Positions 6,808-14,520 of a stretch of 49,401 nucleotides of DNA are shown piece by piece. The notes under the pieces were generated by a model. The model was not told where the DNA came from, did no database searches, and saw only the letters and a list, made by a program, of their open reading frames with translations. How positions within the stretch are numbered: the stretch's first letter is position 1; each line of letters opens with the position of its first letter. The position numbers and the translations under genes are program-made. The stretch spans positions 1 to 49,401 of the forward strand of contig NZ_JAAIMY010000025.1 of NCBI RefSeq assembly GCF_013300825.1, given 5' to 3'. The stretch comes from Blautia wexlerae (lineage in GTDB: Bacteria > Bacillota > Clostridia > Lachnospirales > Lachnospiraceae).

Positions 6808-7023
6808 ATGAATATTCTTACAAGTCCAGTTCATACAAGCCAGAACCCAACACCAATTCAGGCAATAAACTGGAAAAGCAACTCTCTAACCATTACCTGT
6901 CAATCAGGTAAGGTTATTGAATTTTGTCCTGTTTCATTTTTTGAGTATATGGAAATCTCCAAAGCCATAACTCTTAATGAAGTTTTGATGTACAATCCTT
7001 TACTTATTAACAGGATAAAATAA
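6808..7023 (+). CDS. Cassette 3 small protein, 71 aa
   Basis: ATG at 6808 after AAAGAGGTG. The protein (MNILTSPVHTSQNP... then INWKSNSLTITCQSGKVIEF and VSFFEYMEISKAITL) aligns with the 64-residue protein at 4554 through I-x-W-x-S-x-x-L, SGKVIxF and F-x-E-Y, and has a longer start. It has no signal peptide or membrane segment. Promoter, leader hairpin and terminator all match the design of cassette 2. Function unknown. Confidence 0.6.
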   Translation: MNILTSPVHTSQNPTPIQAINWKSNSLTITCQSGKVIEFCPVSFFEYMEISKAITLNEVLMYNPLLINRIK

Positions 7024-7036
7024 TACTTTTCCAATG

Positions 7037-7078
7037 ATGGGAGCTTCCTATTCGCAGTAGGATGTTCCCATTTTTTTG
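7037..7078 (+). terminator. Terminator of cassette 3
   Basis: ATGGGAGCTTCCTA pairs with TAGGATGTTCCCAT around TTCGCAG, followed by seven T. Loop is nearly identical to the terminator at 4755. Confidence 0.85.
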
Positions 7079-7135
7079 TTAGTTGTAAGAAATTCATTAT
7101 GGGTTACAAGGTCATTCTTTTCTGTATTTTGTCTA

Positions 7136-7163
7136 TTTACTTTTCCTCAAAACACTGTAAAAT
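7136..7163 (+). promoter_or_regulatory. Possible promoter of the 57-aa membrane protein gene
   Basis: TTTACT 7136-7141, 16-bp spacer, TAAAAT 7158-7163. Differs from the cassette promoters. Confidence 0.4.
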
Positions 7164-7204
7164 AGTATGCGGTATACCAAAACTACATAGGAAGGAGCAT
7201 ATCT

Positions 7205-7378
7205 ATGGATATATTGCAATTACTGTTTTTTATTGTCATTGCAATAGTGCTTATTATGTTAGTAGGGAAAGTCTCATTTTCCAAACACACTCAATCAATT
7301 CACATCCGTCTATTCGGTATGGTTGATTTTGAAGCACATTTTTACGAATCTAATGACAATAAGAATACTAATCAGTAG
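7205..7378 (+). CDS. Small single-span membrane protein, 57 aa
   Basis: ATG at 7205 follows GGAAGGAG. Residues about 5-23 (LLFFIVIAIVLIMLVG) form one transmembrane helix; the rest (KHTQSIHIRLFGMVDFEAHFYESND) is short and mostly polar. Small proteins of this shape occur in mobile elements of Lachnospiraceae, but I cannot name a family or function. It has its own terminator. Confidence 0.5.
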   Translation: MDILQLLFFIVIAIVLIMLVGKVSFSKHTQSIHIRLFGMVDFEAHFYESNDNKNTNQ

Positions 7379-7421
7379 TTGTTGCTTTTTTTCTTGCGTT
7401 TGTATACTAAATCTCCTTAAT

Positions 7422-7455
7422 GGCTCAGTAGTAATTATCTACTGGGCTGTTTTTA
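7422..7455 (+). terminator. Terminator after the 57-aa membrane protein gene
   Basis: GGCTCAGTAG (7422-7431) pairs with CTACTGGGCT (7440-7449), then G and five T. Confidence 0.75.
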
Positions 7456-7543
7456 ATTGATATTTAGTGTGTATGACATAGTGTTTAAGTAGTAATAAAT
7501 GACATACAGGCAGTTCAAACAAATTGACTTGCACAAATTGTGT

Positions 7544-7667
7544 AACAAAAAAGACCTTGTAAGTCTGATGAGAAATATACTATGAGAAGTTATCTCTTTA
7601 TTGAGAAGTTATTCTTGAAGTATTATCTCTATCAGACCAACAAGGTCAATTCTTATGCTTGGACAAT
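7544..7667 (-). repeat. Structured repeat related to 2407/2701 (long minus-strand terminator)
   Basis: On the plus strand ACAAAAAAGACCTTGT starts at 7545 and ACAAGGTC closes at 7640-7647; inner arms TCTGAT/ATCAGA pair as well. The tail AATTCTTATGCTTGGACA matches the tail of the copies at 2455 and 2750 (GATTTTTACGTTTGGACA). Inside are two copies of TGAGAAGTTAT. On the minus strand the hairpin is followed by TTTTTTGTTAC, a terminator suited to minus-strand transcription coming from ppdK. Confidence 0.6.
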
Positions 7668-7766
7668 TACTTGATTTTGATTGATTATGATTATGAAATA
7701 TAATCATTTTGAATAACCATTTTGAATCAAGTTTTCATGTTACAGGACGGTCGTTTTGAGGAAACT

Positions 7767-7813
7767 AACTGGATAGAAAGTTTGCCCTAAAACTGGATAA
7801 TCGGATTTGCCCT
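7767..7813 (+). repeat. 24-bp imperfect direct repeat at the island/core junction
   Basis: AACTGGATA followed by TTTGCCCT occurs at 7767-7788 and again at 7791-7813, 17 bp before the ppdK stop codon. It could mark a recombination junction. The rest of 7456-7829 holds only the structured repeat and AT-rich TGATTATGA-like runs. Confidence 0.5.
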
Positions 7814-7829
7814 GTGACAATTATGTTAA

Positions 7830-10460
7830 TTATGCATTCTTCTCAGCGATAGCTGCCTGTGCTGCTGCGAGACGAGCGATCGGTACACGGAATGGTGAGC
7901 AGGATACATAGTTAAGACCGATCTTGTGGCAGAATTCTACAGAAGACGGATCTCCACCATGCTCGCCGCAGATACCTACGTGAAGGTTCGGGTTAACCGG
8001 TTTGCCGAGTTCGATAGCCATCTTCATCAGCTTGCCAACACCAACCTGATCCAGTTTTGCAAATGGATCATTCTCGAAGATCTTAGCGTCATAGTATGCG
8101 TTGAGGAATTTACCTGCATCATCACGAGAGAAGCCGTATGTCATCTGAGTAAGGTCGTTTGTACCGAAGCAGAAGAAGTCTGCTTCTTTAGCGATCTCAT
8201 CAGCTGTAAGAGCTGCTCTCGGGATCTCGATCATTGTACCAACTTCATACTGAAGATCAGAACCAGCGGCTTTGATCTCAGCATCAGCTGTCTCAACTAC
8301 GAATTTCTTAACATATTTAAGCTCTTTTACATCGCCAACAAGTGGGATCATGATTTCCGGTTTGATTGTCCAGTCCGGATGAGCTTTCTTAACTTCGATT
8401 GCTGCGCGGATAACTGCTGTTGTCTGCATCTTAGCAATTTCAGGATATGTTACAGCAAGACGGCATCCACGATGTCCCATCATCGGGTTGAACTCATGAA
8501 GAGAAGCGATGATAGTCTTGATCTGCTCTACAGTTTTGCCCTGAGCATCTGCAAGTTTCTTGATGTCAGCTTCATCTGTAGGAACGAACTCATGAAGAGG
8601 CGGATCCAGGAAACGGATAGTAACAGGGTTACCTTCCAGAGCTTCAAAGAGACCTTTGAAGTCATCCTGCTGATATGGAAGAACTTTTTCAAGTGCTTTC
8701 TCTCTCTCTTCTGCTGTTTCGGAGCAGATCATTTCACGGAATGCATCGATACGTCCCTCACCGAAGAACATATGCTCTGTACGGCAAAGACCGATACCTT
8801 CTGCACCAAGCTCTACAGCTTTCTTAGCATCTGCAGGAGTATCTGCATTTGTACGAACTTTCATTGTTCTGTACTTGTCAGCCCATGCCATGATGCGTCC
8901 GAACTCACCAGCGATTGTAGCGTCTACAGTCGGGATGATTCCGTCGTAGATGTTACCGGTTGTACCATCGATGGAGATGAAGTCTCCTTCGTGGAATTCT
9001 TTACCAGCAAGTGTGAATTTCTTGTTTTCTTCGTCCATAGCGATATCACCGCATCCGGATACACAGCACTCACCCATACCACGGGCAACAACTGCTGCGT
9101 GAGATGTCATACCACCACGAACTGTCAGGATACCCTGAGCAGATTTCATACCTGTGATGTCTTCCGGAGATGTCTCAAGACGTACAAGTACGACTTTCTC
9201 TCCTCTTTCAGCCCATTCAACAGCGTCATCAGCTGTGAATACGATCTTACCGCAAGCAGCTCCAGGAGAAGCGCCAAGGCCTTTACCCATTGGTGTAGCA
9301 GCTTTCAGAGCAGCAGCATCAAACTGTGGGTGAAGAAGAGTATCAAGGTTACGTGGGTCGATCATAGCTACAGCTTCTTCTTCTGTTCTCATTCCCTCAT
9401 CAACAAGGTCACAAGCGATCTTTAAAGCAGCCTGAGCTGTTCTCTTACCGTTACGTGTCTGAAGCATATACAGTTTACCATGCTCTACAGTAAACTCCAT
9501 ATCCTGCATGTCTCTGTAGTGTTTTTCAAGTGTTTCGCAAACCTGTTTGAACTGTACGAATGCTTCCGGGAATTTCTGTTCCATTTCGGAGATGTGCATA
9601 GGTGTACGAACACCGGCAACAACGTCTTCACCCTGAGCATTTGTAAGGAATTCACCAAACAGACCGTTAGCTCCTGTAGCAGGGTCACGTGTGAAGGCAA
9701 CACCTGTACCACAGTCATCGCCCATGTTACCAAATGCCATCATCTGTACGTTAACTGCAGTACCCCAGGAATATGGGATATCGTTGTCACGACGATATAC
9801 ATTTGCACGTGGGTTGTCCCATGAACGGAATACGGCTTTGATAGCACCCATTAACTGTTCCTTAGGATCAGTTGGGAAATCAGCACCGATTTTTGCTTTA
9901 TATTCAGCTTTGAACTGTTCAGCTAATTCATGAAGGTCTTCTGCAGTAAGTTCAACATCCTGCTTAACACCTCTTTTAGCTTTCATCTCATCGATAAGTT
10001 CTTCGAAATATTTCTTTCCGACTTCCATAACTACATCAGAGTACATCTGGATGAATCTTCTGTAGCAGTCCCATGCCCAACGAGCATTGCCGGATTTTTC
10101 AGCAAGTACGTTAACAACGTCTTCATTTAAACCAAGGTTCAGGATAGTATCCATCATACCTGGCATAGAAGCTCTCGCACCAGAACGAACGGAAACAAGC
10201 AGAGGATTTTCTTTGTCACCGAATTTCTTTCCGGTAACTCCTTCCATTTTGGTGATTGCTTCCATGATCTGAGCCATAATCTCATCATTGATCTGTCTTC
10301 CGTCTTCATAGTACTGAGTACAAGCTTCTGTTGTGATTGTGAAGCCCTGAGGTACAGGAAGACCAAGGTTTGTCATTTCAGCAAGGTTGGCACCTTTACC
10401 ACCCAGAAGGTTTCTCATATTAGCGTTACCTTCTGTAAACATGTAAACCCATTTTGCCAT
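7830..10460 (-). CDS. ppdK: Pyruvate phosphate dikinase
   Basis: 876 residues, full length for the family. Interconverts PEP + AMP + PPi with pyruvate + ATP + Pi in the cytoplasm. N-terminal ATP-grasp domain (GGKGANLAEM at 21-30, VRSGARASMPGMMDT), central swivelling domain with the phospho-histidine in GGMTSHAAVVARGMG (His about 454), C-terminal PEP/pyruvate barrel ending GICGEHGGDPSS with the catalytic Cys. Start ATG 10460 has AGGAGG 9 nt upstream. It is monocistronic with its own promoter. In anaerobes with a PPi-dependent phosphofructokinase (next gene) it serves glycolysis or gluconeogenesis and PPi balance. No usual terminator is found right after the stop; the first minus-strand terminator is the repeat at 7544-7667. 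Confidence 0.97.
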   Translation of the reverse strand: MAKWVYMFTEGNANMRNLLGGKGANLAEMTNLGLPVPQGFTITTEACTQYYEDGRQINDEIMAQIMEAITKMEGVTGKKFGDKENPLLVSVRSGARASMPGMMDTILNLGLNEDVVNVLAEKSGNARWAWDCYRRFIQMYSDVVMEVGKKYFEELIDEMKAKRGVKQDVELTAEDLHELAEQFKAEYKAKIGADFPTDPKEQLMGAIKAVFRSWDNPRANVYRRDNDIPYSWGTAVNVQMMAFGNMGDDCGTGVAFTRDPATGANGLFGEFLTNAQGEDVVAGVRTPMHISEMEQKFPEAFVQFKQVCETLEKHYRDMQDMEFTVEHGKLYMLQTRNGKRTAQAALKIACDLVDEGMRTEEEAVAMIDPRNLDTLLHPQFDAAALKAATPMGKGLGASPGAACGKIVFTADDAVEWAERGEKVVLVRLETSPEDITGMKSAQGILTVRGGMTSHAAVVARGMGECCVSGCGDIAMDEENKKFTLAGKEFHEGDFISIDGTTGNIYDGIIPTVDATIAGEFGRIMAWADKYRTMKVRTNADTPADAKKAVELGAEGIGLCRTEHMFFGEGRIDAFREMICSETAEEREKALEKVLPYQQDDFKGLFEALEGNPVTIRFLDPPLHEFVPTDEADIKKLADAQGKTVEQIKTIIASLHEFNPMMGHRGCRLAVTYPEIAKMQTTAVIRAAIEVKKAHPDWTIKPEIMIPLVGDVKELKYVKKFVVETADAEIKAAGSDLQYEVGTMIEIPRAALTADEIAKEADFFCFGTNDLTQMTYGFSRDDAGKFLNAYYDAKIFENDPFAKLDQVGVGKLMKMAIELGKPVNPNLHVGICGEHGGDPSSVEFCHKIGLNYVSCSPFRVPIARLAAAQAAIAEKNA

Positions 10461-10580
10461 TTTACATTTTCCTCCTAAATTATTGTTCTTTTGTAACTAT
10501 TCAGCATTCTGTTGTGAAGTAACTGAACAGCCACACCTTTCGCACATAAGTAAATATATGTTTCTTATACGCACATAATT

Positions 10581-10609
10581 ATTTTATAGAGTTTGTGTCA
10601 TTTCGTCAA
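10581..10609 (-). promoter_or_regulatory. Sigma-A promoter of ppdK
   Basis: Minus strand TTGACG (10609-10604), 17-bp spacer, TAAAAT (10586-10581). The transcript would have a leader of about 115 nt before the start codon; no stable structure stands out there. Confidence 0.75.
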
Positions 10610-10747
10610 GGTTATTCTGCTAAAATCAGCTAAAATTTTTATATATTCTGCATAAAGTGATTTATTTTATTATTCTTATTATTGTTAAGGTTTTCTCAGT
10701 CCTTTATTCTGGTCTTTATCTATATTTTTCTCTCACATATATAACAG

Positions 10748-10797
10748 GAAAAAACGGGAAGCAAAACAGATAAGTTGATCTGCCCGGCTGCCCGTTT
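10748..10797 (-). terminator. Terminator of the phosphofructokinase gene
   Basis: Minus strand AACGGG...CCCGTT with inner AGC/GCT and CAGAT/ATCTG pairs, followed by a TTTTTT run (10754-10749). Confidence 0.85.
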
Positions 10798-10811
10798 ATA
10801 ATTTTTATCAA

Positions 10812-12068
10812 TTATTTCTTTCTGCCTTTTTTCACGTTCAGTACCAGATGTCTTGGCATACCATTTACCATGATAGGCTGATAATCTCCCTGGATCAGTG
10901 GTTTGATGTAATCCACAAAATCTTTGGTTACATTTGTAGCATCTTTATTCATCCATTCTCTCGGAACAAGTTTCTCCTCATTTGCAATTCTGTGTACATC
11001 GTAGATACCTGTAGCTGCCATGTACGGATCATCGGAAACACGATCAATAACAACCATTTTACCTGTGTCACCTTCATCTGCAGCTTTAACTGCAGCACCA
11101 CCTACCATGAATGCTTCATCAATATCCACTCTGGATGCCATATGGGAAGCACTTCTCTGTAATGTGGAAAGTTCAACAGCTCTTGTCTTGCATCCGCACT
11201 CTGCTGCCAGGAAGTTTGCCAGATAAGTGGCTGTTCCCTGAAGCTGTTTATGCCCGAATGCATCCACATAGTCTCCCACGCTTCCAAGCTCACATACATA
11301 TCTTCCGTCTGCCAGCTTAATTCCCTCGGAAACTGCGATCACAATAGATGCTTTTTTATTCAGAAGATCTTTTACTTTTGTAAGGAATTTCTCAACATCA
11401 AAAGGCACTTCCGGCAGATAGATCAGATCCGGTCCGTCGCAGTCCTCGGATTTTGCCAGTGCTGTGGCACCTGTAAGCCATCCGGCATTACGTCCCATGA
11501 TCTCCATGATCGTAATCATATTTTTCTTATAAGTAAGTCCCAGTGCATCGCGGATCACTTCTTTTGTGGATGCGCCGATATATTTTGCAGCACTTCCGAA
11601 TCCGGGTGTATGGTCTGTCAGCGCCAGGTCATTGTCGATTGTTTTCGGAACACCAAGGAACTTCTGAGTCTGTCCTGTGAGAATCGCATAATCAGACAGT
11701 TTCTTGATCGTATCCATGGAATCATTTCCGCCAATGTAGATAAACGCATAAATATCCAGTTTATTTAAGATCTCAAAAATTTTCTCATAAATTGCTTTAT
11801 CTTCGTGAATCTCAGGAAGCTTGTAACGGCAGGAACCTAAAAATGCAGATGGTGTTCTTTTGAGTAATTCGATATCCAGTTCTGAATGAATCTGTGTTGA
11901 CAGATCAATATACTGTTCATCCAACAGTCCCTGAATGCCGTGAAGCATTCCGTATACTTTGTCAAATCCTCGTTCAATGGCATTCTTGTAAACTCCGGCA
12001 AGACTGGAATTGATTACTGCAGTAGGTCCTCCTGATTGTCCAACAATGATATTTCTTTTTTTCGCCAT
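10812..12068 (-). CDS. pfp: 6-phosphofructokinase, pyrophosphate-dependent type
   Basis: 418 residues. Phosphorylates fructose 6-phosphate to the 1,6-bisphosphate. Nucleotide/PPi site GQSGGPTAVIN (10-20); GGNDSMDT (about 114-121) in place of the GGDGS of ATP enzymes; PKTIDND with Lys where ATP enzymes have Gly (PGTIDND), a feature of PPi users; MEIMGRNAGWLTG substrate loop. Length above 400 also fits the PPi-linked class rather than the 320-residue ATP enzyme. Start ATG 12068 has AAGGAGG upstream. It is followed downstream by ppdK, which also handles PPi. Donor preference is inferred from motifs. Confidence 0.9.
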   Translation of the reverse strand: MAKKRNIIVGQSGGPTAVINSSLAGVYKNAIERGFDKVYGMLHGIQGLLDEQYIDLSTQIHSELDIELLKRTPSAFLGSCRYKLPEIHEDKAIYEKIFEILNKLDIYAFIYIGGNDSMDTIKKLSDYAILTGQTQKFLGVPKTIDNDLALTDHTPGFGSAAKYIGASTKEVIRDALGLTYKKNMITIMEIMGRNAGWLTGATALAKSEDCDGPDLIYLPEVPFDVEKFLTKVKDLLNKKASIVIAVSEGIKLADGRYVCELGSVGDYVDAFGHKQLQGTATYLANFLAAECGCKTRAVELSTLQRSASHMASRVDIDEAFMVGGAAVKAADEGDTGKMVVIDRVSDDPYMAATGIYDVHRIANEEKLVPREWMNKDATNVTKDFVDYIKPLIQGDYQPIMVNGMPRHLVLNVKKGRKK

Positions 12069-12135
12069 AGCAATGACCTCCTTGTTTTCACGTTTTGTTC
12101 ATTATGTCTTAGTCCCGCAGGACTCGTTGAGGTAA

Positions 12136-12164
12136 ATTGTAACAAATATTTTTTTATTCGTCAA
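12136..12164 (-). promoter_or_regulatory. Sigma-A promoter of pfp
   Basis: Minus strand TTGACG (12164-12159), 17-bp spacer, TACAAT (12141-12136). The rest of the 12069-12430 gap is the divergent leader of the aldose epimerase: TATACT at about 12293, a CGGACAT/ATGTCCG palindrome near 12358-12373 and a GTAAC/GTTAC hairpin near 12374-12400. Confidence 0.8.
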
Positions 12165-12430
12165 TCATTTATTGTGGTTTTTACACATATGATTTCTGTA
12201 TTTCGTCACTATATCAGTGTATTTTTCGATTTGCCACGACATTTCAAGTCTATTTTTGTATATTTATAACTATAATTAATCCGGTCCATGTGTTATACTT
12301 ATAGACAGATTGATTCCGGCATCAACTTATAGCAATCAAAATCTTTTTGAAAATTGCCGGACATCAATGTCCGTAACTATTCGGTACCTTCGCAGTTACA
12401 CAATATTTATCTATCAAGGAGGAGTCATTT

Positions 12431-13306
12431 ATGATTCATACAATTGAAAACGACTATCTGAGAGTATCTGTAGACGATCATGGTGCTGAGCTTTGCAGCA
12501 TTTTTGATAAAATACATAACAGAGAAGTGATCTGGCAGGCAGATCCTGCTTACTGGAAACGCCATGCACCGGTTCTTTTTCCTAATGTGGGACGTCATTT
12601 TGAGGACCATTATCGCATCAACGGGATCGAATATCCTTCCAGTCAGCATGGATTTGCCAGAGACAGCGAATTTACCTGCGTGGATATGACTGCTGATTCC
12701 ATCACCCATAAGCTGAAATCTTCTGATGCCACAAGAGAAAATTATCCATATGATTTTGAGTTGAAGATCAAGCATGTTCTGGAGAAGAACCAGGTCAGTG
12801 TATGCTGGGAAGTAATCAGCCTTAATGACGAAACCATGTATTTTACCATTGGCGGCCATCCCGCTTTCAATGTACCTGCCGGAGGAATTGGTTCCCAGGA
12901 GCAATATCATCTTACTTTTGACGGCCAGGATTCCCTCTCCTATCTGCTGATCGATATGTCATCAGGCACCGCTGTTGCAGATAAAGCTTATACCCTGGAA
13001 CTCGAGAATGGTTCCTGCCTTATTGATGCTCATATGTTTGACAAAGACGCTCTTATTTTTGATAACCAGATTGAAAAAGCCGGTATCGCTTTCCCTGACG
13101 GAACTCCTTATCTGGAACTGAGCTGTCATGGATTTCCAAGCTTTGGCATCTGGTCCGTCCCGGGTTCTCCTTTTGTATGTCTGGAACCATGGATGGGACG
13201 CTGTGATGATTTTGGATTTAAAGGCGAGCTTCCGAAAAAGAAATATATCAACACTCTGAACAAGGATGAAATTTTTACTGCATCATATGAAATAAAAATT
13301 TATTAA
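12431..13306 (+). CDS. Aldose 1-epimerase family protein (LacX-like)
   Basis: 291 residues, beta-sandwich of the galactose mutarotase superfamily, LacX subgroup. It begins with ENDYLRVSVDDHGAELCSI and has IWQADPAYWKRHAPVLFPNVG, the substrate-site SSQHGFARDSEF (His about 75) and GGHPAFNVP, plus a later CLEPWMGR. Interconverts alpha and beta anomers of a hexose or its derivative; the substrate is not deducible. Start ATG 12431 follows AAGGAGGAG. Transcribed divergently from pfp, alone. Confidence 0.88.
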   Translation: MIHTIENDYLRVSVDDHGAELCSIFDKIHNREVIWQADPAYWKRHAPVLFPNVGRHFEDHYRINGIEYPSSQHGFARDSEFTCVDMTADSITHKLKSSDATRENYPYDFELKIKHVLEKNQVSVCWEVISLNDETMYFTIGGHPAFNVPAGGIGSQEQYHLTFDGQDSLSYLLIDMSSGTAVADKAYTLELENGSCLIDAHMFDKDALIFDNQIEKAGIAFPDGTPYLELSCHGFPSFGIWSVPGSPFVCLEPWMGRCDDFGFKGELPKKKYINTLNKDEIFTASYEIKIY

Positions 13307-13334
13307 TTTTCTCCATTTATCCTGAGACCTGTGC

Positions 13335-13457
13335 TATAATATCACAGTATATGAAAGTCATCCTGTCCGGTATCCACGAATTTCCCATGCATGTAGGCAT
13401 GACTGATTCATGGCAGCCACTCAGGACTTTCATAGTAAAACACAGGAGGAAATTTCC
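13335..13457 (+). promoter_or_regulatory. Extended -10 promoter and structured leader of the methyltransferase gene
   Basis: TGCTATAAT (TATAAT at 13335-13340) is an extended -10. The leader then folds: ATGAAAGT (13351-13358) with ACTTTCAT (13426-13433) and CCTG (13362-13365) with CAGG (13422-13425) close a domain of about 55 nt holding CATGC/GGCATG and CCATG/CATGG alternatives. It ends just before AGGAGG (13444-13449). It does not match SAM-I, SAM-II or SAH riboswitch consensus as I know them. Confidence 0.45.
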
Positions 13458-14330
13458 ATGACTAAAGAAGAATTTCAGAAGCTGACACAGAATGTTGTAT
13501 TGCTTGACGGAGCAACCGGTTCCAATCTTATGGCTTCCGGTATGCCAAGAGGAATCTGTACAGAAGCATGGATCATGGAACACAAAGAGATTCTGCAGAA
13601 TCTCCAGAAGGCTTATGCAGAAGCAGGAAGCCAGATTGTATATGCCCCCACTTTTGGCGGCAACCGTTACAGCCTGGGACTTCACGGACTGCAGGATAAG
13701 CTGGTGGAAATGAACCATGCACTTGTAAATATTTCCAGAGAGGCAGTGGGACATAAGGTTTATGTTGCAGGTGATATTACCACAACTGGAAAGATGATGG
13801 AACCTGCCGGTGATCTCACCTATGAGATGGCATATGAAACATACTGTGAACAGATTAAAGTTCTTGAAGATGCAGGTGTTGATCTGATTATTGCGGAAAC
13901 TATGATTAATATCGAGGAAACACTGGCTGCGCTGGATGCCGCAGCAACTGTAAGTTCTCTTCCTGTAATGTGTACAATGACCGTAGAAGCTGACGGAAGC
14001 ATTTTCAGCGGAGGAAATGCTGTGGAGGCTGCGATTGCCCTTGAGGGTGCAGGTGCTGTGGCAGTTGGCATCAACTGTTCTGTAGGACCCGACCAGCTGG
14101 TATCCGTTGTCCGCAATATCAAAGAGAACGTATCCATTCCTGTCATCGCCAAACCTAATGCAGGTATGCCAACGATTGATGACCAGGGAAATGCCATTTA
14201 CAGTATGGACGCCAAAAACTTTGCAGAACATATGAAGGTTCTGATTGAAAATGGTGCGTCTGTTGTCGGAGGATGCTGTGGTACTACTCCGGAATTCATC
14301 CATGAGATAAGCAGAATCCTCGGAAGATAG
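13458..14330 (+). CDS. Homocysteine S-methyltransferase domain protein (MetH N-terminal type)
   Basis: 290 residues. The protein is the (beta/alpha)8 homocysteine-binding barrel of methionine synthase alone: LLDGATGSNLMASGMPRG at the start, GDITTTGK, IIAETMINIEE, and the three zinc cysteines in GINCS (about 207) and GGCCGTTP (about 272-273). ATG 13458 is used because AGGAGG lies 8 nt before it; the upstream ATG at 13410 is inside the structured leader. Stand-alone domains of this kind need a separate cobalamin/methyl donor protein, which is not in the window. Probably acts in methionine formation; methyl donor unknown. Confidence 0.88.
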   Translation: MTKEEFQKLTQNVVLLDGATGSNLMASGMPRGICTEAWIMEHKEILQNLQKAYAEAGSQIVYAPTFGGNRYSLGLHGLQDKLVEMNHALVNISREAVGHKVYVAGDITTTGKMMEPAGDLTYEMAYETYCEQIKVLEDAGVDLIIAETMINIEETLAALDAAATVSSLPVMCTMTVEADGSIFSGGNAVEAAIALEGAGAVAVGINCSVGPDQLVSVVRNIKENVSIPVIAKPNAGMPTIDDQGNAIYSMDAKNFAEHMKVLIENGASVVGGCCGTTPEFIHEISRILGR

Positions 14331-14426
14331 ATTTTGTATCTTCGACAGCCATAGTCAGACGAATAACGAATATTCGCAGCCAAAGCAGGGAACTTTCCTG
14401 ATTCGGTTAAAGAGGGATATGACTCA

Positions 14427-14505
14427 AAAAAGCACATAACTTAGGATAGAATCTGTCTCAATCCGAGATATTCTCATCCTCTGTTATGTGCTTTTGCGCT
14501 TTTTA
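14427..14505. terminator. Bidirectional terminator between the methyltransferase and DUF362 genes
   Basis: AAAAGCACATAAC (14428-14440) pairs with GTTATGTGCTTTT (14483-14495). Plus strand continues into TTTTTATT, minus strand into TTTTTTGAG. Confidence 0.85.
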
Positions 14506-14520
14506 TTATCTGCTTTTCAT

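Noticed and set aside
6808-7023. KTSC-domain assignment for the cassette proteins
   Set aside because: The strand and aromatic pattern is only loosely similar and the hallmark Lys/Tyr-Ser-Cys residues are not evident.
7926-9425. 499-codon open frame on the plus strand inside ppdK
   Set aside because: It is antisense to a full-length, well conserved ppdK and its product is Cys/Ser-rich with no family features; long antisense frames are common opposite such codon usage.
13341-13457. SAM riboswitch
   Set aside because: Lacks the SAM-I core and kink-turn sequences I would expect; no terminator follows.
13317-14303. 328-codon minus-strand frame opposite the homocysteine methyltransferase gene
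   Set aside because: Antisense shadow; the plus-strand protein has all zinc cysteines and a good ribosome site.
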